From Siphonodentalium dalli (lineage: Eukaryota; Mollusca; Scaphopoda; Gadilida; Siphonodentaliidae): 64,000 nt of DNA. The stretch lies in NCBI GenBank assembly GCA_032622095.1, contig CP136063.1, positions 118,504,723 through 118,568,722 of the forward strand, given 5' to 3'. Positions 23,201 to 34,229 of the stretch are shown one piece after another. The number at the start of each line of letters is the position of its first letter. The first letter of the stretch is position 1. The notes below the pieces were generated by a model. That model had not been told where the DNA came from. It was given only the letters and a program-made list of their open reading frames with translations, and made no database searches. The position numbers were made by a program, and so were the translations under genes.

Positions 23201-26200
23201 GAAGTTTGGGATCAATCAGATGAAACAAATTGGCTGTTTGGTGTGGGAAGGATTGAATAAAATCCAAGATGGCTATATAAATATAAAATTAAATATCAAA
23301 ACAACATACCAGTAGTGTCTTTCACGTTATTTTATACATTAAAATATAAATATATCAGGTTTCATAAAAATTAGTCTGGAGACCAAAATACATCTTTAAC
23401 CCTTCCATGACTGGAGCTTCGTGAAACCCTGTGCCAATGCATTCCCTTATATATGTGAGTCTCTGATAGGGAGCCTCGCATATATAAACAGAATGCATTG
23501 CCATAACAATATTGACCTTGACCTTGTAAGCGAGTGCATTGTCTTATATATGTGAGGCTCACACATATGAGAGAATGCACTGGCGCAGGACCTTTAATGC
23601 TGCACCAGCGCAGCTCCCGTCATGAAATAGGTTAACAAATAACTTTTTCTAACCTATATCACCACACATCAGTGTTTTCTCGATGCAAGGTATTTCTTTG
23701 TATCCCAGTTCTCTGAGGGTTGAAATATGTTTGGCAGTAAAGGGGTGCTTCCACATAAATGTATTCATAGCAGGAGCGAATAAAACTGGCTTGTCCACGT
23801 CCCATGCCCGCAAGATGCAAGTCTGTAAGAGAAGAACGAATATTCATATACTCGGCTTATATAACTCTGAAGAAGAGAAATAACTCTGCCAAAATTATAT
23901 TTCCCTGTCTCATATGATGATATACATATTTTAAACCAGGTTTTAATCTTTGCTGTTCAATGATGTCAATAAAGGCCATTGTTTTGCATCATAAAAAAAA
24001 TATAATGGGAAACCTAAAACTCTAAAAATAGTTCTATGCAAAGGCTAAGATCATACACAACCCGGGAACATCTTACACCACTTCAATGGTCAAGATACAC
24101 TGGTTTCGAGGCAATCATTTCTGAGTTTCTGTTATTATTTATTGCTGACAGCTATTGCACTGAGGGGGGGGGGGGGTCTGTGATCAGGAAGGACATATCA
24201 CACACTGTGATATTTTGAGTACAGACAGAGGTATAGCAGCAAATGGGATTAGGATCTGTATGAGGAGACGATTTACATCAACATGGATGGACAGGCACAC
24301 AAAGGTACCGGTAAATTCTGTAAGCCCTTTACTGGGAAGTTGGGGAACAACAATGGATGAGAGTATAGATATCAGTGATGTATGTTTGCTAGTGCATTTT
24401 CAATTAATACCAATGCAATTTTAGTTCAATTTCAATTAAAACACACATTTCCAGCTGTTGACGATCTCCATTGTGTGCTCGCTCATACACAAATAGAAAT
24501 GCAGTCTTTCAAAAACATCTAGACATTGTCAAATTTAGTTTGACTCAACTTAGACAGCAACCAGATGATGTGCCCAGCTTTGTCCTGGCTATTTAGGGAT
24601 TTCTTTGTGATCGCCTTCGTCTGGGCAGAATATACAGCGTTGGTCCAGAAACATGCCTATATGAGCATATATGAGCGAGGTCAAGGTCAAGGATGTGAAA
24701 TGGACCTGCCCATATTGTTCCTGGGATCAAAGCAGGCATTCATACCAAATTTGATTTGGATCAGTCGAGGTCCCCAAAACATGCCTATATGAGTGAGGTC
24801 AAGGTCAAGTCTCTGTCGCATATGAAATTGGACCTGCCCCATATTGTTCCCGGCATCAAAGTAGGCCTACATACCAAATTTGAGTTTCGAAACATGCCCT
24901 AAGTAATCGACTCCTTAACCACAGCAGAATTATGGGTAATTTTTCAGGATTTAGTCAGTAAGAGCTTTCCGAATGAATGGTAACAAGCCATATTTCCCAA
25001 CTAAATCCTGAAAAATTACCCATAATTCTGCTGTGGTTAAGAAGTCGATTACTTAGGGAATTACTATATATGCTGTTTAACTACTGCGCATCAAAACATA
25101 CTCATATTGACGGAAATAAAATGTGGTTCATGGCTTCACGCGACACACATGCTTCATATGGTGCCAGATCAATAAGCCAAAAGAGATCACACATGTACTT
25201 TTTAATTGGCTAATTCACATTTCACTTTGTTGTTGTTTGGTAATCAGGTCACACACAAATGGTCATGTGAACATGGGGTAACCCCCAGGTTATTCGGGCC
25301 TATAAAGGATTTTCCGAAACAAGTACACATGTTAGGATATGAATGTAAAAACAAAATTTTGACATAAATAGCTCTTCTCACCAAACGACCGCGTTTTACA
25401 ACATGACAAGCGACGTCTCCCCTTCACATATGCACCATTGTATTGCACAAAACAGTTCTCATTTATAATTACATTTGTCCATGGTGGACTTTAGACACCA
25501 TACCATAGGAGTTTGCAATGTCACTTGGGGAGGGGGTGGAAATAAGGTGCATTGTGCATTAGGTTGTCCAACAATTGCAAATTGTCTCAATTCCTGATAG
25601 TCAAGGTTTCTGAAAGGGTGGGTAACCTGAGGCTGATATGTAATGCCCTAATTAATCGACTCCATAACCGCAGCAGAATTATGGGTAACTATTCAGGATT
25701 TAGTTGCAAATATGGCAGTGGCTTGTTGCCATTCATCCTGAAAAGTTACCCATAATTCTGCTGTGATTAAAGGAGTCGATTAATTAGGGCATTACTGTTT
25801 GTTAATCCGTGAAGTTTGTCAGTTCCTTACTATGAGGTTAGCGGCTTCTAGGTGCAGTGGAATAATAAGTAAAATCCAAGATGGCTGCTGGCGGCCATGT
25901 TTTCGGCCTATTGACCCCAAAATGAGTCGTTCCCATCTACATATCATTATTAACATTCTTGACAAATTTTATGATGATCAGACTAAAGGTACGACCTGTA
26001 GCCCATGCTAAAGAATTTAGTCATGCAAAGAGTAAAATCGAAGATGGCTGATGGCGGCCATGTTTTTTGGCCGAATGACCCCAAAATGACTCGTTCCCAT
26101 CTACATGTCATTATTAACATTCATGACAAATTTTATGATGATCAGACTAAAGGTACGACATGTAGCCCGTGCTAAAGAATTTAGTAAGAGTAAAATCCAA

Positions 26201-29200
26201 GATGGCTGCTGGTGGCCATGTTTTCGGCCGAATGACCCCAAAATGAGTCATTCCCATCTACATGCCATCGTTAACATCCATGACAAATTTTATGACGATC
26301 AGACTAAAGGTACGACCTGTAGCCCATGCTAAAGAATTTAGTCATACAAAGAGTAAAATCCAAGATGGCTGCTGGTGGACATGTTTTTTGGCCAAATGAC
26401 CCCAAAATTACTCGTTCCCATCTACATGTCAATATTAACATCCATGACAAATTTAATGATGATCAGACGAACAGTACGACCTGTAGCCCGTGCTAAAGGA
26501 TTTAGTCATACAAAGAGTAAAATCCAAGATGGCTGCTGGCGACCATGTTTTTTGGCCGAATGACCCCAAAATTACTCGTTCTCATTTACATTCCAATTTC
26601 AACAGCCATGACAAATTTTATGATGATCAGACTAAAGGTACGACCTGTAGCCCGTGCTAAAGTATTTAGTCATACAAAGAGTAAAATCCAAGATGGCTGC
26701 TGGCGGCCATGTTTTTCGGCCGAATGACCCCAAAATGACTCGTTCCCATCTACATGTCATTATTAACATTCATGACAAATTTTATGATGATCAGACAAAA
26801 GGTACAACCTGTAGCCCGTGCTAAAGGATTTAGTCATACAAAGAGTAAAATCCAAGATGGCTGCTGGCGACCATGTTTTTTGGCCGAATGACCCCAAAAT
26901 TACTCGTTCCCATCTGCATGTCATTTTTAACATCCATGACAAATTTTATGATGATCAGACTAAAGGTACGAGCTGTAGCCCGTTCTAAAGAATTTAGTCA
27001 TACAAAGAGTAAAATCCAAGTTGGCTGCTGGCGGCCATGTTTTTTGGCCGAATGACCCCAAAATTACTCGTTCCCATCTACATTCCAATTTCAACAGCCA
27101 TGACAAATTTTATGATGATCAGACGAACAGTACGACCTATGGCCTGTGCTAATGGATTAAATTTTGAAATCCAAGATGGCCACTAGCGGCCATGTTTTTT
27201 GTCCAAATGACCCCAAAATGACTCGTTCCCATCTACATTCCAATTTCAACATCCATGACAAATTTCATGATGATCAGACGAACAGTACGACCTATGGCCT
27301 GTGCTAATGGATTAAATTTTGAAATCCAAGATGGCCGCTGGCGGCGAATTTTTTTGTTCCAATGACCCCAAAATGACTCGTTCCCATCTACATTCCAATT
27401 TCAATAGTCATGACAAATTTTATGATGATCAGACTAAAGGTACGACCTGTAGCCCGTGCTGAAGGATTTAGTCATACAAAGAGTAAAATCAAAGATGGCT
27501 GCTGGCGGCCATGTTTTTTGGCCGAATGACCCCAAAATGACTCGTTTCCATCTACATGTCATTATTAACATTCGTGACAAATTTTATGATGATCAGACTA
27601 AAGGTACAACCTGTAGCCCGTGCTAAAGGATTTAGTCATACAAAGAGTAAAATCCAAGATGGCTGCTGGCGACCATATTTTTTGGCCGAATGACCCCAAA
27701 ATGACTCGTTCACATCTACATGTCATTTTTAACATCCATGACAAATATTATGATGATCAGACTAAAGGTACGACCTGCAGCCCGTGCTAAAGAATTTAGT
27801 CATACAAAGAGTAAAATCCAAGATGGCTGCTGGCGACCATGTTTTTTGGCCGAATGACCAATTACTCGATCGTGTTTTATGCTGAGAACCACGCATACCA
27901 ACTTTTGTTCTGATAAAATAATCCAGACTGGGTTTATCAGTCTGAAACCAAAATTTTATGAGATTAGGTAAATTCTAAGTTAAAAAATGGCCGAAACTCA
28001 TGTAAAAATAATTGAACGGAACATATATTTGAACTTGTCCTGTATATTTTGCTGAGAAACACACATAAAAACTTTGGTTCTGATAAAATAATCCAAACTG
28101 GATATATCGGTCAGAAACCTAAAATGTTAATGGTGGACAGACATTTCCACTGATAATATATAATACTTCCATTTTTGCAAACGGGTGTATAACAAATCAG
28201 ACCAAAACATGCAAGAGATGATGAACTTGACCCTTTCATCACTATAATGGCGATGTTGTTTCTGAACCAAATGCCAAAGGACAGCTAAAAATAAATGTCT
28301 GCTCTGTTAATTGCACCAAGCGGATGGTGCCTACTGGTAAACATTGGGAGGACTAATTTCTCAGTTTGCTTACATCATTATCCAGCTTGATAGGAAACTA
28401 TTCCCTAACAGTACCTATCTTTTCATAATAACTATGCTCAGGATGTCGCTGTGCTAAGCTAATCATGAGCAAATTGCCAGAAAAACTCAGCTCAGAGAGG
28501 TCGTGAACAGGCAAAAACTTTGTACAACTACTAACCAGTAGGTTATCACATATTCCAGCTGCTATCTTCGCAAGAGTATTAGCATCCAGGGGGCATATTA
28601 CCATGAGATCAGCCCATTTCTTCAATTCTATATGCAAAACCGGATCACCTCGGATTTTCCAAGTCTGAAAAATAACAATGAGAAATCCAACCAATATATT
28701 CCTTCCACAGAGGTTATTTAATATGAGCCGCAGCATAGGCTAAGTAAAATGTAAAAGGAAATTAATTTTTGAGGCATGGATGGTATTATTTATGAAAAGG
28801 ATTCAAGAAATTCAATAATCCATACACATGTTACATGTGCCATGTACATAACAATGAGTAAAGGCCTAGATATCATTCAACATTTTATTAATATTACCTC
28901 TCTCTCCCCTTAATCATATTGTCCATGTTATATGACTTAGGAGGACAATTTGATTTACCAATCTCAATTTAACAAGACATACCTTGCAGGAGAAAATTGA
29001 CAATTAGGAAATAACCTTTCTATTGTTTTATAATAAATTTTCCTTCAAACAGTACATTTATAGTGTCCAACGAATATATTATTTCTTTTAATGTAACCCT
29101 TTCTTTACTAAATACTGGACGAGTAGTTCCCTGAGGAAGTGAAGTGTTCATATCAGATATTCACTTTTATTATCTATTCACATATCTGTTTGTCTGCTCA

Positions 29201-32200
29201 TATTTCCTGAACATCACTCATCAATGTACACCATATAATTTCGACTTTTCTCTATATATTTTCCAGAAAACTATATGTTTCTTGTATTTAAACAAGACAG
29301 TCAATGACTGTGGGGTCGCTCACCAGACTGCAAAGACTGATAAGACTGGGACTCTGGAGACCAAAACAGTCTGCACTTTTTATAATCACTTTAAAAGAAG
29401 TAGATTTAAACAGGATATGTGGCTAGAGAGACTGTAAGTATGTAGATTGGTGAAAATCAACCTTGAAATTGCCAACTGTACACTACTGATCCCCCCCCTC
29501 CTCCAGCTCAACAAGTCCCCTCCTGACCGGGCACCAGATTCCCAAGTCTTAGGTTGGAATTTCACAACCGACACCTCAAACTTTCTCAATTTGGAAATTT
29601 CCAATCTCACAAGCGCCTTTTTCTAAAACCATTTAGACATGTTTAAAGCCCAATTATCCATGGACCCAAAACACAATACATGTATGTCAGACCAATCAGT
29701 CAGGTGGTTCCAAGGTAGATGTTTTATAAATTTGGTATTTCAATGATTTTATTAGACACAAAAGTGTTAACTCCCCATAGCCTGCCATTTCTTGACAGGT
29801 TGACCTCATTGTAACAAATCTGAATCTCAGTCACTAAAGGATCCTCCTGATTCCTCCATACTATATGTAAACTAAATAGTCCAAACTCTCTTGAGAAGAC
29901 ATTTTAAGAATTACTATAGAGACATATAGTTATGTCCCTGGTCCCACCATATTTAACCTGGTGACCCCATCTGAATAAATTAGAATCCCAGACACCAAAG
30001 AACCCTTCATACATATCATAAATATCAGTAAAATAGACCTGATAGTCCTTGTGAAGGAAGCATATTAAGAGGGAAACTGTCCTACGCTTGGTCCCTATTT
30101 GATCAGGTGACCCCATTTAAAAAAATCTGAATTGCAGTCAAGGAAGAACATTCCAATCTATATAAGCCAAATAGGTCTTGCAAACATATTTTAAGAATTA
30201 CTCTGCCCTTATTTGACTTTGTGATCCCATTTTCACAAATCTGATAAGGATAAGATTTAAGTTCCCCAGTTGAAGTTGGTGATATTCACCCATTGGGCAC
30301 CTCATTTATGAATTTTATCTTCTGCAAATTAGGGGATATAGAAACTTCCTAGAAGGGAAATTTAACTAACAACAATGTAAATTTGATACTATAGATACTT
30401 CCCGGAAGATGAGGCCTAAGCAGAATGAGGTCTCCAGAGGGTGAATTTGGTGATGCTAGCCCAATGTGCGGGATAGCATCACAAAAACAGTGTCTGTTTC
30501 CTACATGGTGCATGCCTGGCCTCAAGCAACACAATGTATTATACAATCAAGCCTTGAAATAGTGTGAAAGTGTGTCTGTCATTTGCAGACTGAGGTCCCC
30601 AGAGGGTGAATTTAGTGATGCTATCCTGCACAGCGGGCTAGCATCACCAAATTCACCATCTGGGGACCTCATTCTGCAAGGGCCCCCAACTGCTATGGCA
30701 GCCCTAGGATAAGATTGAAGTTCCCCAGTTGAAGTTGGTGATGTTCACCCATTGGGCACCTAAATTATGAATTTATCTTCTGCAAATTAGGGCATATAGA
30801 AACTTCCTAGAAGGGAAATGTAACTAACAACAATGTTAATTTGATACTATAGATACTTCCCAGAAGATGAGGCCTAAGCAGAATGAGGTCTCCAGAGGGT
30901 GAATTTGGTGATGCTATGCCACTGTGTGGGATACCATCACTAAATTCACCCTCTGGGGACCTCATTCTGCAAATGACATTAGTCCTGATATGAACAATAC
31001 ATGAGAGATTGGGAATTAATATTCTTCTAGGTAGATCTGCAGGAATGTTTATAAACATATCAAGATTGACATGATTGTGTTGGCATATGTAAACAACAAG
31101 GGTGCTTCATTGATAACACCATTAATCTCATTTAATTTATGAATGACATGAATACACTCCCTGGGGACTCTGCCTATAGCTACAGAAGAGTTGCCTTGTA
31201 ATGGGAATGCACAGATACTAGTATTAAAAGAAATTTACTGAACATTTCTGTACATCTGTCTGTTCATCTTTTCTCCCAAACCCCTGATTTCAGAGGTACC
31301 TACTCTACCCCCCCCCCCCATTAAGATGTAATGTCACAAGTTCTTCAAAATTTTAATTAAATGTTTTTTAATTTATTTAAATAAAAAATACTTTATTTAC
31401 CTGTGAGTTAGGAGATGAGATAGGGTGGAATGCTGTTGGTTGGGGGCAGGGTGGGGTTCTGGGTCATGTGGAGGGGGGTGATAATTTTTTTTGTATGTTA
31501 TATTGATCAAGGAGTTTCTGAATTTTTTATTATTTTTTGGGGAATTATGGCCCTGGCTCCACCCCTATTTGACCCAGTGACCCCATTTGAACAAATCTGA
31601 ACCCCAGTCATTCAATGACCCCACATACCAAATATAAACTAAATCGGCATAATGGTTCTTGACAAGAATTCGTTATAAGAATTACCAACGAGGAATATAG
31701 TTATGGCCCTGGTTTCACAACTGTTTGACACAGTGACCTCATTTGAACAAATCTGAATGACAGTCCCCTAGGGAACATCCACACCAAATATGATCAAAAT
31801 GCAAAAATGTTATTTTTTGGTTTTTAGAGTTATGTCCCTGGCTCTGCCCCTAATTGACCCAGTGACCCAATTTGAACAAATCTGATTCCCAGTCACCCAA
31901 GGTCCCTCAGTACCAAATATAAGCTAAATCGGCCCAATATTTTTGTAGAAGAAGTCATTGTAAGAATTACTATGAGTTATGGCCCTGGTTTCTCAACTAA
32001 TTGACCGGGTGACCTCATTTGAACAAATCTGAACACCAGTCACCCAAGGACCCTCCATACCAAATATTAGCTAAATCGGCACAATGGTTATGGACAAGAA
32101 GTTGTTGTAAGAATTACTGTGGAGGAATAGAGTTATGGCCCTGGTTTCACAACTATTTGACCCGGTGACCTCATTTGAACAAATCTGAATGAGAGTCACC

Positions 32201-33937
32201 TAGGGAACACGGACGACGGACGAGGAGTGATGACTATAGCTCCACCGGAGACTTCGTCTCAGGTGAGCTAAAAACTTACTCAAGAGAACAAGAATGATGT
32301 AACAAGGTGACAGCTTGAGTCATCCAACAACCATTTTGAATTTACGAAAAGCCTCATTGGCTAGTACTTACCGACCATTCATCTTCTTCTGTTAGTACTT
32401 TAACATCCAGCAGAGCAACACTAAAGAATTTCAAAGCATTGTCTGTTGCTACTACCTTGACATCAACCTGACAGTTATATATAGGTAATCAATAGTTAAT
32501 ACAAAATATTACATACAGTATGTTAAGCAAGGAAATCATAAAGCAAATGTAAAGCTTGCATCGAAATAGATTAATTTTTTTTACAATTTTAAGCAGTTGC
32601 CGACTTTCAATTTTTAATAAACGGAACAGAGTTGCCATATATATATAGATTACCAATCCTGTGGTAGAAAACATAATCTAAAACCCAAATTTTGTGATTT
32701 ATGGACAATTTTATAGAATATATGGCAATTTATATATATATATATATAATTAGATATTAGAGGCTTTAACAAAATACAATCATATCCCATTCTGGACTGA
32801 TATTAATCTGTCAGGTTAATAATGGGTTGATATATGGCACATGGCATGTTGAGCAATTAAGTATCTAATGTCCGGAAACATCATGTTATTTCTGGGAAAA
32901 ACCCCTACAAAATAGTAATAAAGAAGTAGAACTTTAATGGAGACACGAAACCGTAATTTTTTTTATTTACATGTATTGATGCAAACATGACAGATGACAT
33001 AATTTACACTGTCACTCTTAGATTTAGATTCTGATCTTCAAACACAATGTATCGCTTCTCTATTGATTCAGAGGTAAAATATAATAATTTTCAGAAAGAA
33101 GTCAGTAGGAATTTTTTTTTTTTTTAATATTTTCTTTCCACGAACAAGAAAAGGATTTTTTTTATTCATTTTAGAAAATTATAACAATTTTTAATAATAA
33201 TCGTTCTTTACAAATAAACTTAAAGTGATGTGAAACACTCCGGTGGGGTGATCAAATAGAAATTGAGCATATAATCTTGTTCAAGGTAGTTATTTTAACA
33301 AATATTATAACTAAATTGACAACACACCATCATTCTTATAATATGAATTAAATGCTGTGACTCTCGATGGTGAAATCGTTTTCATTTGTTTATTGCTGAT
33401 AGTTGTGTCCCAAATCGAGAAGTAAATATTTTGCAATTGAGCGTATTTCAGACGATGTTTTCTATGGAGTGGTACAGTAAATTTGATTGAGATTTTCGGC
33501 GATGTTAGTAGAATTCAGCTGTCATAGACTCATAGCGCCTGAATATTATCAGTTTCATGCACCCGAACAAGTCCATAATATGTCTTAAAGTCAAATATGT
33601 AATAACATCAGCTATATCTCTTCCATAAGGGTCAAATATGTGTTAACATCAGATATTTCTCTCCAATATGGGTCAAATGTGTGTTAAAATCTGATATTTC
33701 TCTTCCAAACGGGTCTTAAATAATCATTTCAGAGATTTTTTGTTCCAGTTGTTGTTGTTGGAAAAGTTGCTGGGAAGAGATGGTGTGCATTCCATTGATT
33801 ATGCTGATATTGTGGGTCTATGGATGCATTTAAATAGTCACCTGTTCCTTATGGAGTTCTAATTGCTGGACAATATCTGGGATTTTTATTGATGCTACAC
33901 TTCCTGTGCATGCAATGAGAACATTTTTCTTGCGCAT
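20181..33937 (-). CDS. PPCDC: Phosphopantothenoylcysteine decarboxylase, five-exon gene
   Basis: This FMN-dependent cytosolic enzyme decarboxylates 4'-phosphopantothenoylcysteine to 4'-phosphopantetheine, the third step from pantothenate to coenzyme A. Exons are 33937-33842, 32467-32372, 28664-28536, 23822-23654 and 20272-20181 (96+96+129+169+92 nt = 193 codons plus TGA). Every junction has AG/GT signals and phases agree. Visible motifs: N-terminal flavin-fold strand and TGSVAS loop (11-16); DPVLHIEL with the catalytic His75; PLDANTL (89-95); GICDNLL (101-107); PAMNTFMW (124-131), the family PxMNxxMW substrate motif with Asn127; and MCGDIG with Cys160. The His-Asn and Asn-Cys spacings of 52 and 33 residues equal those of Arabidopsis HAL3a. 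Length matches the animal family (about 200 aa). The start is the only in-frame ATG after an upstream TGA. Introns are repeat-filled. I see no defect, so the gene is probably functional. Confidence 0.96.
20533..22222. mobile_element. TTAA-flanked element with CTCTTTCGCTGCCA ends (in PPCDC intron 4)
   Basis: TTAA duplications at 20529-20532 and 22223-22226 bracket inverted ends CTCTTTCGCTGCCA / TTGGCAGCGAAAGAG. The 1690-bp interior holds (AT)n runs near 21035-21080 and other repeat fragments (CCGACTTCAAGTCGGGGGC at about 21821-21840), with no transposase frame. This fits a piggyBac-type non-autonomous element. Confidence 0.85.
22620..23285 (-). repeat. Diverged ~160-bp repeat units in PPCDC intron 4
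   Basis: Four to five degraded units with GATTTGGTAATGCAAAGAG, AAGATGGCTRCTGGCGGCCA and CATCTAAAGGTCACTCCAAAG. Same diverged AGGTCAC subfamily as 19800-20155. Confidence 0.8.
23400..23631. mobile_element. TTAA element with TATATATGYGAG palindromes (in PPCDC intron 4)
   Basis: TTAA at 23396-23399 and 23632-23635. Ends CCCTTCCATGACTGGAGCTTC / CAGCTCCCGTCATGAAATAGG show inverted symmetry (GGAGC...TCATG). Two internal hairpins each carry a CTTATATATGTGAG-type arm with its complement. It lies 23 bp downstream of PPCDC exon 4 (in intron 4). Family members: 37816-38001 and 63486-63869. Confidence 0.82.
23654..23822 (-). CDS. PPCDC: PPCDC coding exon 4
   Basis: 169 nt between acceptor TTCTCTTACAG and donor GTTAGA, ending in phase 1. 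Encodes TCILRAWDVDKPVLFAPAMN, TFMWKHPFTAKHISTL and EIPCIEKTLMCGDI. Carries the PxMNxxMW motif and the active-site Cys160. A minus-strand ORF in another frame across the same bases is a shadow. Confidence 0.96.
24895..25062. mobile_element. Inverted-repeat MITE, copy 1 (in PPCDC intron 3)
   Basis: Arms of about 58 bp beginning CCCTAAGTAATCGACTCCTT and ending in the complement, almost perfectly paired (ACCACAGCAGAATTATGGG and its complement). The loop is about 50 nt. A second copy is at 25640-25795. No clear target duplication was seen here. Confidence 0.85.
25640..25795. mobile_element. Inverted-repeat MITE, copy 2 (in PPCDC intron 3)
   Basis: Perfect outer arms GTAATGCCCTAATTAATCGA... and complement. 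The inner arms share CAGCAGAATTATGGGTAA and CAGGAT with copy 1. It lies about 580 bp from copy 1. Confidence 0.88.
25860..27860 (-). repeat. Tandem array of ~160-bp units (array 2, in PPCDC intron 3)
   Basis: About 13 head-to-tail units, opposite in orientation to array 1. Each has AAAATCCAAGATGGCTGCTG, GGCCATGTTTTTTGGCCGAA, TGACCCCAAAATGACTCGTT, CATGACAAATTTTATGATGA and GTACGACCTGTAGCCCGTGC. It is better conserved than array 1, so it is probably younger or homogenised. The array ends about 680 bp before PPCDC exon 3. Confidence 0.95.
28536..28664 (-). CDS. PPCDC: PPCDC coding exon 3
   Basis: 43 codons between acceptor TTTTTCAG and donor GTTAGT. Encodes TWKIRGDPVLHIELKKWADL, then MVICPLDANTLAK and GICDNLL. 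Contains the catalytic histidine (residue 75). A longer open frame runs through both flanks, but homology stops exactly at the splice sites. Confidence 0.96.
29700..30240. repeat. Diverged ~150-bp tandem units (in PPCDC intron 2 side)
   Basis: Landmarks 'RTGACCCCATYTGAA.AAAT', 'CCAGACACCAAAGAACCCTT', 'AAGAATTACTATAGAG' and 'TATGTCCCTGGTCCCACC' repeat at about 150 bp. Same family as 31540-32240. Non-coding. Confidence 0.75.
30248..30916. repeat. Direct duplication of a ~210-bp segment with palindromic tails
   Basis: Copies at about 30248-30458 and 30707-30916 share AAGTTCCCCAGTTGAAGTTG, CACCCATTGGGCACCT, AAACTTCCTAGAAGGGAAAT, TACTTCCCRGAAGATGAGGC and GCAGAATGAGGTCTCCAGAG. Divergence is low (a few percent by eye), so the duplication is fairly recent. 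Confidence 0.88.
30585..30679. repeat. Imperfect palindrome, GAGGTCCCCAGAGGGTGAAT arms
   Basis: Inverted arms of about 40 bp (GCAGACTGAGGTCCCCAGAG... and ...TCTGGGGACCTCATTCTGC). A near-identical palindrome follows at 30877-30970, and a half copy is at 30418-30482. These look like a small foldback repeat. Confidence 0.85.
30877..30970. repeat. Imperfect palindrome, second copy
   Basis: Arms GCAGAATGAGGTCTCCAGAG / CTCTGGGGACCTCATTCTGC with GTGAATTTGGTGATGCTAT-type stems. Same family as 30585-30679. Confidence 0.85.
31540..32250. repeat. ~150-bp tandem units ending in GGTGAGCTAAAA (in PPCDC intron 2)
   Basis: Four to five units with TTATGGCCCTGG, GACCCAGTGACCCCATTTGA, ACAAATCTGAA and CAAATATAARCTAAATCGGC. 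It ends GACGACGGACGAGG...TCGTCTCAGGTGAGCTAAAA. This tail type is common in marine invertebrate genomes. It lies directly downstream of PPCDC exon 2. Confidence 0.85.
32372..32467 (-). CDS. PPCDC: PPCDC coding exon 2
   Basis: 32 codons, phase 0 on both sides, between acceptor ATAACTGTCAG and donor GTAAGT. Encodes VDVKVVATDNALKFFS...LTEEDEWS. This matches the second strand and the acidic DADEW-type segment of animal PPCDC. Confidence 0.94.
33234..33594 (+). mobile_element. TTAA-flanked 380-bp element family, copy 2 (in PPCDC intron 1)
   Basis: TTAA at 33230-33233 and 33595-33598. Starts AGTGATGTGAAACACTCC and ends CCATAATATGTC. Collinear with 62962-63328 and with the reverse complement of 19280-19659. 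Confidence 0.82.
33597..33720. repeat. Short tandem repeat of ~45 bp
   Basis: Three units built on GGGTCAAATATGTGTTAACATC then GATATTTCTCTYC, immediately after the TTAA element and just before PPCDC exon 1 (33842). Confidence 0.85.
33842..33937 (-). CDS. PPCDC: PPCDC coding exon 1
   Basis: 32 codons from ATG at 33937 to donor GTGACT (33841 downward). Encodes MRKKNVLIACTGSVASIKIP and onward to LHKEQ: the first beta strand and the flavin-binding TGSVAS loop. An in-frame TGA lies six bases before the ATG, so translation starts here. A 5' UTR or promoter was not resolved. Confidence 0.93.
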
Positions 33938-34229
33938 CCCTCAACGACATTGGAATCACATTCTCTTTAGATTGTGCCTGAAAGAAAGAGGGAATGTATG
34001 TTTCTTCATGACGAGAAATGTGTCTGTGACTGCTATATAAAGTAATGTCATGAAGTTAAGCAAGTTGTTTACATTTTAAAGATGTTATCTGTATCATCCC
34101 CAATTTTTTATCACAAAAATATAATCTAATATTTTCAAGTTGAGGACTATCGATAAAATTATATCTCTTAATATATACCGGTTGTGGTCCAGTACACTTT
34201 CACTTATATAGTGTAATATTATCAAGAAG

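Noticed and set aside
28398-28736. Single-exon reading of the 112-codon PPCDC ORF
   Set aside because: Family similarity stops exactly at acceptor 28664 and donor 28536; the flanking codons are intronic read-through.
29144-29437. 97-codon plus-strand ORF followed by GTAAGT-like sequence
   Set aside because: Antisense within PPCDC intron 2, low complexity at its start, and no acceptor or homologue evident.
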